From: Diphasiastrum complanatum
Taxonomy: Eukaryota > Streptophyta > Lycopodiopsida > Lycopodiales > Lycopodiaceae
Direction: 5' to 3'
DNA: 64,000 bases
Assembly: GCA_029204225.1 (NCBI GenBank)
Contig: CM055096.1
Coordinates: forward strand, 71,801,349 to 71,865,348
This document shows positions 21,940 through 35,958 of this stretch, in pieces (the stretch's first letter is position 1; each line of letters begins with the position of its first letter). The notes beneath the pieces were generated by a model, which saw nothing but the letters and a program-made list of their open reading frames with translations, was not told the origin of the DNA and did no database searches. A program made the position numbers and the translations under genes.

Positions 21940-22766
21940 CCTGTATGAGACTCAAGATGTGACCACACGGTTACACCTTAGAAGGAAGTTGTTTACATTT
22001 AAGAATGTCTGATTCTACAGCCATCACTTATCACATCAACAACTTCAAATTTCAGTTAGATCAATTATCTATTGTAGGATGTGCTATTCAAGATGATGAC
22101 GTTGTCATGATCTTGCTTTCTTCTTTACCAAAGTCCTACGAGCACTTTGTCATGATGATCTCCACTCAAGCTGACCTGACTCTTCAAAAGGTCATCGGTC
22201 ATCTTCTTCAAAAAGAAATGCGGAGAAAGACCAACGATCTGTCCGTCAAAGACAAATCCCTAGCTTTATTCACCAAGAAGAAAAACAATTCCAAGGGCAA
22301 GAATCAAGTGCAACAGCAGAAGCTTGAGACTCAACCTGAGAACAGTGGATCGTGCAAGAAGCTCATTTGTAGATATTGTAAGAGGGCAAATCACGACATC
22401 AAAGAGTGTCGCATTCGCATATACAAGGAGGCAAAGAAGCAGCAACAGTAGCAATCGAATTCTACCAATGCGACGGAATTCAAGGAGCAAATTTCTGATG
22501 AAGACAAGCCATCGAAGCTAGTAATGGCTTACAACAAAAGTAGCAATGAAGACTACGACTGCTGGTTTCTGGATAGTCGCACAATCCAAGACATGACTCA
22601 CCGAAGGGAGTGGTTTACTGAATACAAAGCTTGTACCAGACAACATTTCATCTACCTTGGAGATTCAAGCACCATTCGCGTTGAAGGCAAAGGAACACTC
22701 TTGAGTAATGCAAGTAGGATCACCACTGCCCTAAGTCTTGGATCCGAGATGAGTTTTACGGTGTAA
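21940..22766 (+). pseudogene. Ty1/copia gag and protease fragment
   Basis: Starts in the Gag core with DVTTRLHLRRKLFTFKMS, continues with LLSSLPKSYEHFVMMIST and a CCHC knuckle CRYCKRANHDIKEC (C-x2-C-x4-H-x4-C). A stop follows at about 22450; the next frame carries the protease-region CWFLDSRTIQDM and YLGDSSTIRVEGKGT. In related copies the active-site motif reads D-S-G-A; here it is D-S-R-T. Integrase and RT are absent. Upstream, TGTATAAATACA (about 21830) is a TATA-like site within a possible LTR remnant. It belongs to the same broad family as the copies at 48-54 kb. Confidence 0.85.
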
Positions 22767-23011
22767 CTATCGTTGGTGTAGATGGAGATATCACTGTCTT
22801 CTGTACAGAGCCGCGCCAAGTAATTCTTATCAAAAGATTGCCCTCTGTCGTGCATAGGCTCTCCTTCATTCGGGAACCCCAAGTGGTTTAGGATATGTGG
22901 TGATATAGGAATTGGATCCTAGACTTTGTGCATAGAGATCCTGAATGTTTGGAACTCATATGTCTGTATGACAGTAACTTAGTACAACATCTTTATTTTG
23001 AACTTTCTCTC

Positions 23012-24492
23012 TGTCAGAAAGTGGTGTGCAGAAGATAGGTCTAGCTCGAAAAGAAACGAATAAAAATAATTCGTGTGTCTAGAAAGAAAAAATTTCGTGC
23101 ATGGCGGAATAACTATCTTCATCTTTCCAATGCATGATTATGCCTATCAATTTCAAACAAGACATTAGTGATAGAAATCACGTTGGAACTTATAGTAACT
23201 AGCTTTGAAATCGCCACTACTACTGTGCTTACGTAGCCAAACAATTAAGCATAAGAAATTATCAGACAAATAATTAGTCACGAATTAGTCGCGAAGAAAT
23301 ACAGAAACGCTTACATTTTGAGACGAAAATTGAATGCAATGAAAGATAGTATTGATTCAGTATGAAAACGTAACAAAAGTAAATGAGTACAATAAGTTTT
23401 GGATCGAAGCCACGTACTCTATGCTATCTCTGAGCGGCTAAAATGAAAGTCTAAATTAATGCGCAATGTTGATAAGCAGTAGCACAATAGCAATATCTAA
23501 AACAACTCTAAGAAGTGAGCTAGAATGCTTGGGAGTGTTCAAGCTCGCAGGCTTGAGAGAGAGAGCTAATGATTCAAATGCTTCTGATAATTCTAATTTT
23601 CAATAAAAATGAATCTGTATGAATATAAACAGCTATAAGTGTGTCGATATGATCATCACCCAGTTCTCATATGTAGAGGGCAAGCTTGAAAGCAATGTCA
23701 TAATTGCATCTTGATCGTCTATGACTGATCCGACAACGGCCATCTGTTGCAAGAGATTCTTAAACTGGTTAATGTGACTCTGAAGTGAATCACCAACAGA
23801 CATTTGGAATGTGAAGAATTTCCTTCGTAGATGTAACTTAGTAGTTACGTCCCTCACGTCATATAGTGAGTTCAAAATGTCCCAAACGTCTCTTGACGTT
23901 TTAGCTTCAGCTATGTGTCCAATCTGATATATTGAGGATGATAAGCGCGAAAGCTTTACTGTCCTTCGATTTCCACTTTGAGTCATCGTCTTCAGGTTTT
24001 ACTTCTGTACCTGTAACAACATCCCATAATTCGCTGGCGATTAGCAAGGTCTTCATCTTAAATTTTCGCAAATAATAATAGGATCCATTCAGCTTGTCTG
24101 TGATAAAATCGGCTTTACTTTGAGAATCCATCTAGAACTTAGTCTGTCGATTATATCGATGACGCTAAGATGCAGTAATGCCAACAATAAGAAAACAATT
24201 TTTCTGATACTGAAAGGTTGACAAGAACTGAAGAGTATGATATCAATTTGATATCGCGAAAGGTATCAAGTATTAGAGCTTTTGCTCTGATATCATGTTG
24301 GAATCAGATAAAGTAGTAGTGAAAACGCTCTGATACCATGTCGGAAAGTGGTGTGCAGAAGATAGGTCTAGCTCGAAAAGAAACGAATAAAAATAATTTG
24401 TGTGTCTAGAAAGAAAACTTTTCGTGCATGGAGGAATAAACTATCTTCATCTTTCCAGTGCATGATTACACCTATCAATTTCAAACAAGACA
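23012..24492 (-). mobile_element. Deletion derivative of a copia element (LTR-gag-LTR)
   Basis: Minus-strand order: the last 154 bp of a 5' LTR (24339-24492), PBS TGGTATCAGAGC (24327-24338), leader, a gag start in two frames (24131 to 23640: SQSKADFITDKLNG, LWDVVTGTEV, DVTTKLHLRRKFFTF, LLSSLPSTYENWVMIIST), then directly a 3' LTR piece (about 23638-23012). The two LTR ends are near-identical over the first 150 bp (TGTCGGAAAGTGGTG/TGTCAGAAAGTGGTG). Protease, integrase, RT and RNase H are absent. LTRs resemble those at 38570 and 49572. It sits against a gypsy RT fragment on its right side. Confidence 0.8.
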
Positions 24493-25100
24493 TCTAGATT
24501 TGTAATTACCAAAACAAGAGCTGAAATAATAAGATCCTTGAGAGCCCTAAAGCCTCCATCTAACTGCTCATTTAGTACAATAGGTAGACAAAGCTTTCCC
24601 TTTCTACATTGTTCTCCCCTCAAAAGCCTATTGAGGGTAGCTACCACCTTAGCATACCCATCAATAACTTTTTAAAAGAAAACTATAAATCCTAAAGAAG
24701 ATTTCAACTATCGAATAGTCATTGGAGCTTGCCATTCAACCTATACCCTAATCTTGTCATGATCAATTTTCATTCCCTCTTAAGTCACCTTATGCCCAAG
24801 ATATAATGCTTCATGCTTCAAGAACTCACACTTGGATTTTTCTAGCATACAACTTCTCTGCCTAAAAATACTTAGCACAATATGAAAATCTCTCACATGC
24901 TCCTTAAGTGTCTTAATGTAGATGAGTACATCATCTAAGAACACCACCACAAACTTTTTAGACATGGACATAAATAGATCGCTCATTATTTGTTGAAAGG
25001 TAGAGCTGGAAGCATTAGTTAAATCAAACTGTAAGACTAAAAATTCATAATTGCCACAAAAATTCCAAAAATAGATTGGTGGCTCTATTCTAAACATCTA
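24493..25100 (-). pseudogene. Ty3/gypsy RT and RNase H fragment
   Basis: Minus-strand RT text: NYEFLVLQFDLTNASSSTFQ (family [11 protein letters not shown]), the catalytic FLDD in VVVFLDDVLIYIKT, and KSKCEFLKHEALYLGHKV. Farther on, VATLNRLLRG, FRALKDLIISALVL and VITNLDVLFEID match the RT-RNase H junction. Several stops separate the pieces. It is cut at 24492 by the LTR of the copia derivative, so the copia landed in or beside this older gypsy. Confidence 0.85.
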
Positions 25101-26726
25101 CAAGCTATTCCAAAAAAGCAAAAAAACAAATTGGAAACTCTTGTCAAGAGCCATTTTGGACATCTACAAGCTATTCCAAACTAGCTCACACAATCCAGGA
25201 AAAAACCTCGCACCGTACTAACCCAAAAAAAAAAAAAAAAAAACATGATCGACTCACTCTCCCATTTTCATTACATCAATTTGCCTCCATTCTTGCATTC
25301 AAGAGTGCATAATTAGCCTGCAATCTGGTTTTGACATTATAATGAACAACCATGTCTGACAAATAGTCAAAACCACCCTTCGAAACCTTCCAGGCCAAAA
25401 AGAACATGAGGGACCAAGTGGCCACCCCTACCTTAACCATAAGGACCTCACTTAAATACCCCCCCCCCCCCCCCCCCCCCCCCACCCTTGTCCCAACCTA
25501 AATCCATGGCCAAAAGACCTCGTCCTGATCCCAAGGATCAAGATCCAAGGAAAGAGGCCTCCCCATCAAACTTCTCAGAGACCGAAACCAATGAATCTAA
25601 GTGAGATGAATCATAATTCCCACCTACCAAGGCATCCAAGTGAAATTCACTCAAGAAATCGTAATGATATTGTCCTTTCGTAATGAATTAGATCAAATGA
25701 TGACCCTAACAACCATCACCATTTTGCAAGCTATAGGGATCAACTCTTTTGTACCACCTAGAATCCAAAACTAAGACTTAATCCAACAACCTATGCAACT
25801 TGAGATGGATCCAATTTCTTTCATATCAGATCACCCATCAATTTACCACTGCATGCACTGATATGAGAAGAGAAAGTCTTAGAGGCTTTTTCCCTCTTTA
25901 AGAGAGAGAAATTGTTACAAGGGGGAGCCACTCACATGAAGAAATTTGATGTCTATTTAGATCTAAACATTCCTACCAAATATCCAACAATGGTGTACTC
26001 ATCACAACCATTGTAGACCCCTCTCTATGAGCAACAAGCTCATTGGTTAACAACTGTCCAATTATTAGTAACACCAAAGCATTATGACCATCTAAGATCA
26101 TCTTCCGTTATATCCTACATGGTTTCCAACCCCCCATATTTCCTTGCCTCTAATGTGCAATTGAATATCTCTTATATCAACTTATTAACTGCACTCCATT
26201 TTCCTATTCCATCATTTCTTGTTTTGGCAGTGCCCAAGGCTCAGTAAATGTATTCACTCCACCTGTTTCATCAATACACACTTTTGTCATGACCCTTCAT
26301 CTACCACTACTCTTATAACTTGTGCTTGATGGAAAGAGTGATGTTATGCTACTTACTCCCAAATTGCTCCTATGTTGAGAACATTATTGGCTTTCTCATT
26401 ACTAGGATAAGGATGACCTAGATTATTGACAAAATTTAGATCCATCTATGAGACAAGTCAAGATTGTTGAATGTTCAAAAATTGAAAATGTGCGAGCGCG
26501 CGCACACACACACATCTATCTTGCAAATAAGATTTAGATTGACAAATTTTTCTCCATAAATGATCAGTTTGATATGGACTCTAATCATTTTGTACTTCAA
26601 TGCAAAAGAAGCAAAGAAACAACCTCCACATGATGGCCCTCCCTACATAGGTAGGTAGGTACTAAGAATATATTTCAATGTTTGGATGAGACTCAAAAAG
26701 TAACAATAAGCATAAACCAATGTCAC
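25101..26726. other. No supported gene; homopolymer tracts and possible gag remnant
   Basis: An A19 run lies at 25226-25244. After the poly-C tract, the text from 25505 (MAKRPRPDPKDQDPRKEA, then stops) has the look of a decayed gag leader, but no family motif follows. The 18-bp motif CATCTACAAGCTATTCCA occurs twice (25096 and 25152). Confidence 0.4.
25459..25483. repeat. Poly-C tract, 25 bases
   Basis: An uninterrupted run of C on the plus strand, preceded by AAATA and followed by ACCC. Exact length may be affected by sequencing or assembly. Confidence 0.9.
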
Positions 26727-26729
26727 ATC

Positions 26730-26789
<60 letters not shown>
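26727..26789. repeat. (CT)n microsatellite, about 63 bp
   Basis: Uninterrupted CT run just upstream of a second, compound array. Confidence 0.97.
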
Positions 26790-26793
<4 letters not shown>

Positions 26794-26888
26794 CTTTTCA
26801 ACTCATTTTCAAATGCCCTTCAAAGACGTTTTAGGGCAAACGTGGACCAATGAAAATCTTTGAAACACCTTTTCTCCACAACAATCGA

Positions 26889-29531
<2,643 letters not shown>

Positions 29532-32500
29532 TTAATCTTCTCTAGACAAAGGTTGGGATGAAACAAGCAAAAAACTCGAAGTGTCTGTCTGCTGATCTGC
29601 TTGGCTTAATGAAGAAGATGTAGAAGCTCTGTCACCAGACTCCTCAGTGACCACAGGTGCCTTGCCTTTCCTATCAGACAGTAAAGAAGACTGTTCAAAA
29701 CTTCGTACGCTCTGCTGTGACCCAGAAGGATCTGTACCTCCCAAAGTGTGATTTGGAACTACTTGAGGTCTCGTAGCTCCCAGCTGATTCTGAACATTGA
29801 TTGCCCACTCCAGCTGTTTTTGCAGCACCTGCACAAAGAAAGATGTCATGTGAACAAGTGCCATGCAGAGTTTCAGATTGATTATTATGATGCAGAAAAA
29901 GACAAGCAGTATACCAATAAATTGCTCCCAGATCAAAGGTTACCTCAATCCGGTGCTTCACTTGCAACTTTTGTAATTCCAACAGATTCGAAGAAGCAGT
30001 TTGAGCAGCATTTACATCATTTAGGATGCTAGATGAACTTCCTACATCCAGATTTGGCTTCAAAGTGGATGAATATCTTAAGAGATCTGCAGCAGGATAA
30101 AAGCTACATGGTGGATACCGTGTATTCTGTGATGTAGCTTGCCCAGTATAAGCCATAACCACAGGGTTTGGCCCTCCACCCTGTGTGGCACCTTCATTAG
30201 TGTTTATATCTCCACAATCCTGGGCATTCCTAGGCTGAGGTTCAGTATTTGTCAAGGGCCTGGGGACTGAGAACATGTATTGCTGAGGAATGACTGGAAC
30301 ATATGTAAGATACCTGTATTGAGGACTCACAGAAGAAATTTCAATAATTACACATGATCTGTTCTTTGCTAATCACGTGAAAAGTACACTAGAGATCAAA
30401 AGAGTGAATAATCACACAAAATGCGTTAGAACAAGGTTCCAAATTGGGGTAACTCTTTTACAATCAACCTGAACAAAGATAAAAATAATGAATGATATGA
30501 ACTTGGAAAACGTACCAATTTGTATTGGCGGAGATTGTAGCTGGGTAAACAAATGAGGAACTGTATTGAGCAGCAGCCATAGCTGCAGCTTGCATTCGAG
30601 CTTGATGCTGACTGTTCACATTCCTGGGTCCTGAAGCTTGATGCTGTCCAGAGGCCTCTGAAGCAGCTACACCATGACCTACAGTTAAGAGCAAATAACA
30701 TTCAGAGCACAGTTGCAGCGGATCGCGATCCGCTGCAAAAACATTCTGGATCACACGATCCGGAACGTCAGCGATCCGCGACACGGATCGCGAATTTTTT
30801 TTTTTTTTTTGGGTGAAAAAAAGACTAATGGCCAATTTTTTTTTTTGAGTTTACTACTAACTAAAACCTATTTGAATGGTGGACATGATGGAATGATTAC
30901 AATCCAAGATATATCATAGTTCAATCAGGCTATTTCTGATAGCCGACTCTAAGATGCACGATCCGTGAAGTATTTCTGATTTCTGACAGACTACTTAGCC
31001 TTTCCAAATATTTGCTTTTAAAATCAGAAATCAGTTTTTCTTTTGAAGTATCTGCTTTTCCAATAGATATCAGAAATCAGTTTTGAAATGGAGTTCTGAT
31101 GCCAATGGTTTGCAGATCTACTGATTCCGTTTTCTGTTAGAAAATGATAGAAAGAGTTAAAAGGAGCCTTCCTTAGACTGGCGGGAATTGTATACTTCTT
31201 GTGGAATAGCTGAAACCATCTACTGATGTCCAGATTTCTGAAACCATCTGAAAATGCAGGCTGCAGCCATCTGAAACCATCGACTCATGTCCAGATTTCT
31301 GATGAATGTAGCCTGCAGCCATCTGAAACCAAGCAACAGATCTGCATAACAATTGCTTTTTTGATATCCTTTCACACGATACCCATATTGGCAACTTTCC
31401 AAAAAAAAAAAAATTTGCAATCCGGGAAACCCTAACAGGAATTCCCGGATCGCGTTCCGGAACGTGGCCTGCAACTATGATTCAGAGTTTCTTGAAACGT
31501 AACAAAATTTTAAGTTAGCTTGAATAGCAATCAATAGACATTACCTTCTTGAGCAGGCTGATCCTGCTGGTGCCGATGTGCAGGGTTTGCTGCAGGATCA
31601 ATAGTACGTGCAGCTGGACCACCTTCCGTAGCTAAAACTGGAGACCGGCACGTTGGGCATGTTTGCTGGCGCTCCAACCAAGATCGCAAACAGTGGACAT
31701 GGAAGAGATGGCCGCATGGTAGCTTCTTTGCTGCTAACATCTCTTCTCTGCATATGATGCACGTAGCATCACTCCTATACTTGCAGGCATCAACATGTAC
31801 AGTGAGCTTAAATTCACCACAACAGAAGGTCTCCTCTGGCTAAAGTTGAAAAAGAAACTCAGTGATGGTTTTTCTAAAAATCTCACAAGGCACAGTTGAG
31901 CAATAAAGGCTATGATAACTTAAACATGAAGCCACTTACCGGCCAAGCTCCTCTGCACTTGCATCTGGAAATCGTTCATTCATGTTAGATGTCACTTTTC
32001 TATACCGAATAAAATCGGCCACTCTTGCCTTGAAATTTCGGAAAGTCTCGTACAACTCTCGAACCAGATGTAAAGGTAGCCCATAATTTCTGCATGGAAC
32101 ATCCCAATGAACTTGTCAACATTAAAAAATCACTTGTCTTTTAATGTAATATTCTTAAAACATTGAATAGCTTACTGAAACATCAAAAAATCATCCTCCT
32201 CTACTGACTCATTTCTATGTGCAAGCCTCAAGGTTTGTGAGTCGTACAAACTCTGAGCTCCTAATGCAATCAACTTCTCCAAATTGAAAAGGGTGCCTTC
32301 CTCCACCGTGTAAAAGTTCTTACCCAAAGAAGCAGTTGACCTTACTCAAACCTCAGAAGCAACTGAGCTCGTAGAACAGACCTTTGCAAGATCACTGTAC
32401 TACCACTAGATACTAACTTGAAATGGCTTATATGATGTTTCACTTACACGAATATCACTAAGAAGAACACGAGATAAAGGGATAAATGGAGGAGGTCTCG

Positions 32501-33387
32501 AACAAGCTCCAAATAAAATATATAGACAGCTTTGCTTTCCCATCTTCCTTCCATCAGCATGTCTCCCATGTACAGGCCGTACTTGAAAAACATAGAAACT
32601 GTAGATGTAGCAAGTATCACATACCTGCAGAAATGGTTTTCTTCCCTCAAAAGCTGACAGGGATATAAATATGCATCTTTGATTGAAAATAGAATTGTAA
32701 AGCTTTATCATTTTTGCTATAGAGGCATTTAAAGTAAGCTAGAGTAAATGTGGTTTAATTAACAACAATTTGCTCTGAAGAGTAAAGTGCTCTGTTGCTC
32801 ATTAACACATAAACACAGAAAGCTTGAGTAGTGACTTACTCAAAAGCAAAGAAAAGCGCAACTGACGGCCGCTTAGTCTTGAGTAGATGGGAGACAGCCG
32901 TGTGCAGAAAGATGGAATCAAGTGTAAAGAGCAGTAGCATAAAGGACACTATGCGTGCATGTGAAAGACGAGAAACAGCCGGAGTTGTCTCAATGTATTC
33001 AACCCTTTTTTGTGCAAGCCAATGAAAGGCCTTGATGAATAAGAGAACAGTCACCATCCCCACAAATGACACATTGAATTCGTCACGAAAAATGGTCATG
33101 GCGAACAGGATCTCCATGACTTCTCGCCACGATTGTTCATTGAGCCGCTCTATCTCTACCTCCCGCAGAGTCCCAAGAAAAATGACTTTCACAAGCTGCC
33201 ATATGGTGCACATTAATACCAATCCCATGTTCAATAGCAAAACCAAACTGATCTTTGATGTGGCCAAATAAATCATCGCAGGGTAGAACTGCTCCCTGCT
33301 GCGGAAGGCATGGTACACCACTGCTATTGCCGCCACTGCGCTCACGGCTGCGTATGTCCCCAGTTTCACCATCTTTATCAGATTCAC
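29532..33387 (-). CDS. HRD1: HRD1 ER-membrane RING-type E3 ubiquitin ligase
   Basis: HRD1 is the ER-resident E3 ligase and retrotranslocation channel of ER-associated degradation. Seven coding exons can be joined with GT-AG introns and matching phases: 33387-32840, 32624-32448, 32089-31940, 31774-31545, 30678-30516, 30313-29944 and 29828-29532 (1935 nt, 644 codons plus stop). Exons 1-3 give the multi-pass membrane domain, with YHAFRSREQFYPAMIYL, SKISLVLLLN, WLAQKRVEYIETTP and YMGDMLMEGRWESKAVY. Exon 4 holds a RING-H2 finger, Cys297, Cys300, Cys312, His314, His317, Cys320, Cys331 and Cys334, with CGHLFHVHCLRSWLERQQTC. The C-terminal third is Gln/Ser/Ala-rich, with a probable helix LQKLQVKHRIEVLQKQLEWA across the exon 6-7 junction. 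Plant homologues start at the equivalent of MVKLGTYA, so Met6 (33372) is an equally likely start. A 5'-UTR intron is plausible (donor near 33805, acceptor near 33405). Intron 4 is enlarged by a transposon. No frame damage. Confidence 0.95.
30708..31479. mobile_element. hAT-like non-autonomous transposon in HRD1 intron 4, 772 bp
   Basis: Flanked by a perfect 8-bp direct repeat ATTCAGAG (30700-30707 and 31480-31487), the size made by hAT transposases. Ends are short inverted repeats: CACAGTTGCAG at the left and CATAGTTGCAG (reverse complement) at the right. Subterminal DNA is rich in CGGATCG-like motifs; a perfect 26-bp palindrome whose left half is TTGCAGCGGATCG lies at 30713-30738. No transposase is encoded. 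Removing it would leave an intron of about 86-95 bp, similar to its neighbours. Confidence 0.8.
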
Positions 33388-34157
33388 CCCGCCTTTTCAC
33401 AAGACTTCTAAGCACAAGACCTCTTGGCAGATAAGTGTGGATGACATAGCGATAGCTTCATTATGATAATTCTGCCCTAAGCTGATTCATCACGAGAATA
33501 TCCGGACTCGACATTGAATTGAATATATAGCTTCCTTATAATTTGGCATACGATCCTCAATCTAATTTTCAAAGATCAAATTGCCTCGATTCTCCTAAGA
33601 ATGCTATTGCAAATAGTAAAGTCTCGAACATTAATAAATCTGAAGTCGACCGCAAGGCCTGAAAAATACCAAACACCCTAGCAACTAAGCAAGAATGCAT
33701 ACACGGATTTAAGTTTAGCAGAATCATTACAACGTCGGCTCCCAGAAAATACTCAATTGAGCAAGAAAATCTAAGAGCACGTTAGGGATTCAATACAAAC
33801 AAACCTTCCATTCGAGAAGCATCTTCAATTCATCTGGCCCCGTTTCAACAGGATTTCATAAACAAACCCTGAGATTAAGCGGCAGCTATCTTTGAACCCC
33901 CAGCGACTATTCCAAGCTTCAATCCAAGGCAATCAAAAGTTTCCCAGCAATCACAGAAACAGCGGATCAACAACCTTAAGCATGAGATGTAGATGTACTC
34001 AGAGCAGCAACCTCCATACCCAAGATGAGATGCATAGTGTTCAGGCATTGCGATGATGCAGCAGTCTCGACCACTTCCCCATGGATATATGAGGAAAATA
34101 ATAAAGGATCGTCGAGACTCGAGAATGAAGCCAATGGAGAAGACGAATCTCCAGAGA

Positions 34158-34161
<4 letters not shown>
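33388..34161 (-). other. HRD1 5' UTR and promoter region (inferred)
   Basis: Upstream of the HRD1 start. A CTTCTCGAATGGAAG/GTTTGT donor-like site near 33805 and an acceptor-like CTTAGAAG near 33407 could bound a leader intron. The (GA)n array at 34162-34192 would then be in the leader or core promoter. No TATA box was assigned. Confidence 0.35.

Positions 34162-34192
<31 letters not shown>
34162..34192. repeat. (GA)n microsatellite, about 31 bp
   Basis: Short GA run in the HRD1 upstream region; CT-rich on the HRD1 coding strand, as is common in plant leaders. Confidence 0.95.
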
Positions 34193-34195
<3 letters not shown>

Positions 34196-35148
34196 TGGCC
34201 ACATGGTCACCTTGTTGGTGTGATCTGGAGTAGGGCTGCCGACCAGGCCACGAGTCTTGGTTCTGTTCTTGCCTCCGTGTGCTTGACCGGCTCATTGTCT
34301 TCTAGTAGTAGGTGTTACTACGTAGTACCCACGTGGAGGTCACACTAGGTAGTAGGGACTAAAGGTAGGTAAAGTTTCATGTCTTGAGAGTTCACACTTG
34401 CTTACTATTTCTAGCACATAAAGTACAGATTGAGCCGATTACTAGAGGAGGAGGAAGGAGTACCAAGACTCACCAAGGACTTGGTCCTAACCCTTGTTGA
34501 TGAGTTGAGAGTATGAAGGCTTTGTCATGTGATTAGGCCCTTGATGCCTCGTGACTTGCCCAAAATGCCACCTCTGCACTGCGTGAGCACCACATCATTT
34601 CAATTACATGACAAACTACCACTTGTAGTCCCTATGGCCGCCTTATATGGAAGAGGCAAGAGAAATCATATTAATCCACATAGAATATATTCATCTACTT
34701 GCCATCAATCAGGAATACACAATAGCTCTTAGATAAGAAGATTGTAGAAAGAAGACACACAACAATGTTGTATACAAATGATAACACCAACAAAGTTAGC
34801 GATTGTCGCCTCCTTTGGGGCATCAACAACCTCTTGATATGTGGAGCAAGATGCATCATCATGTCTAGATGAAGAACACTCATTTTTTTTTGTGTGGCCA
34901 CTAAGGAGGAAACGAGATATATTGGTTTGCAAACAAGTGAGTGTGTGTGTGTGTGTGTGTGGAGAGGACACTATTTTCTTGACATGTAATTAGAAGACAT
35001 GTGTTTGTGTATAGGGTAGAAGGCTCTGAACTTATATTTCTTCCGATCAAATAGTGTATTCTCTTTAAATTACAAGAATCTCTAGCTATTCATAGCAAGA
35101 ATAGTACAAGCCATTTAGATTTATCATACTTGGTCATGTGTTGAAGAT
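34193..35148. other. Intergenic, nothing recognised except a short GT repeat
   Basis: (GT)n at 34941-34961. Frames at 34529-34732 (+) and 34729-34971 (-) resemble no known family. Confidence 0.5.
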
Positions 35149-35405
35149 GGTCCCCAAGGAGTCGATTATTACAATCGAAAACAAGGCCATAGCATTCTTT
35201 TGCAAACAATATGTGATACTAAGCAACATTTGTAGATATTTGTGTGGGATATCTTGGCTCACTCAATGATCGTCGATTTCACAAGGTTTCTGGGTTTTAT
35301 GGAAGGTGCATGCAAAAAATAAAAAGGATCAATATCACTAAAGAGAGATTGAGCTTGTTACATAAGGTTCATTCGATGATACCATCAATACATGAGAATT
35401 TGTAG
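35149..35405 (+). pseudogene. PIF/Harbinger-type transposase fragment
   Basis: Plus-strand translation gives GVDYYNRKQGHSILLQTICD, a one-base slip, then FVDICVGYLGSLNDRR and SGFYG, matching the DDE-4 nuclease core of PIF/Harbinger transposases (family DYYNRKGFYS--LQ--D, F-DV-VGWPGS-HD-RV). In the family the D of SVHD is a catalytic residue; here it is kept as LND. A stop at 35233-35235 in the first frame and one at 35403-35405 in the second show that it is dead. No terminal inverted repeats or TTA/TAA duplication were located. DNA around it (34.2-35.1 kb) may include more of the element but is not recognisable. Confidence 0.75.
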
Positions 35406-35608
35406 CTAAGTAAACTCTTCTAGAGGCATATTAGTTATTACCATTTAAGACCTACAAAATTAGACTATCCAATACCTTTTCAATAAGTTGTTTTCGTAGA
35501 AGTGAAAGACCTTCAACTCCACGAACTAAAGCATTTGTAGAGAGAAGCATCAAAAGAGTTAAAGCCTTATGAAGATCAGCAACCATCTAGCATTCGCTCC
35601 TTTGACTG

Positions 35609-35958
35609 TTGAGGCCAAATAGATGCTACTCGTCAAGAAGTGTATCGCCTGAGTTGAAGGTGACAAAAAAGTACGAAACCATTATGAAGGATGCGAGAAT
35701 GAATCTACCGAGATCGAGCTCGCAAGGAGAACGGAGAAGATCAACAAGAGAGAGGAAAGTTCCCGATCGCTACCATGTAATTACGCCCTTATGAGTGACA
35801 TCATGAAGTGCCAAGCACCAACAACGTATGAAGAGGCAAAGGATCTCAAGGAATGGCAAGGGGCTATGGAGGATGAGATGGACTCGATCCATAGACATGG
35901 TACTTGGGATCTAGTTGATGTTCCAGTTGGAAAGAAACCCATTAGTAACAAAACACAA
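35609..35958 (+). pseudogene. Copia linker and RT N-terminus fragment
   Basis: RRRSTRERKVPDRYHV is the arginine-rich linker before copia RT. TYEEAKDLKEWQGAMEDEM, GTWDLVDVPVGKKPI are the first RT motifs. It breaks off at KPISNK, where intact copies would continue with KWVFK. It most resembles the element at 57.3-61.1 kb (MEEEM, STWDLVEPPVGKKPI), not the copia family that follows it at 36089, so it seems to be a separate lineage joined to it. Confidence 0.75.

Noticed and set aside
34940-34962. GT repeat as a regulatory switch for HRD1
   Set aside because: It lies about 1.5 kb upstream of HRD1 and is short; no reason to assign function.
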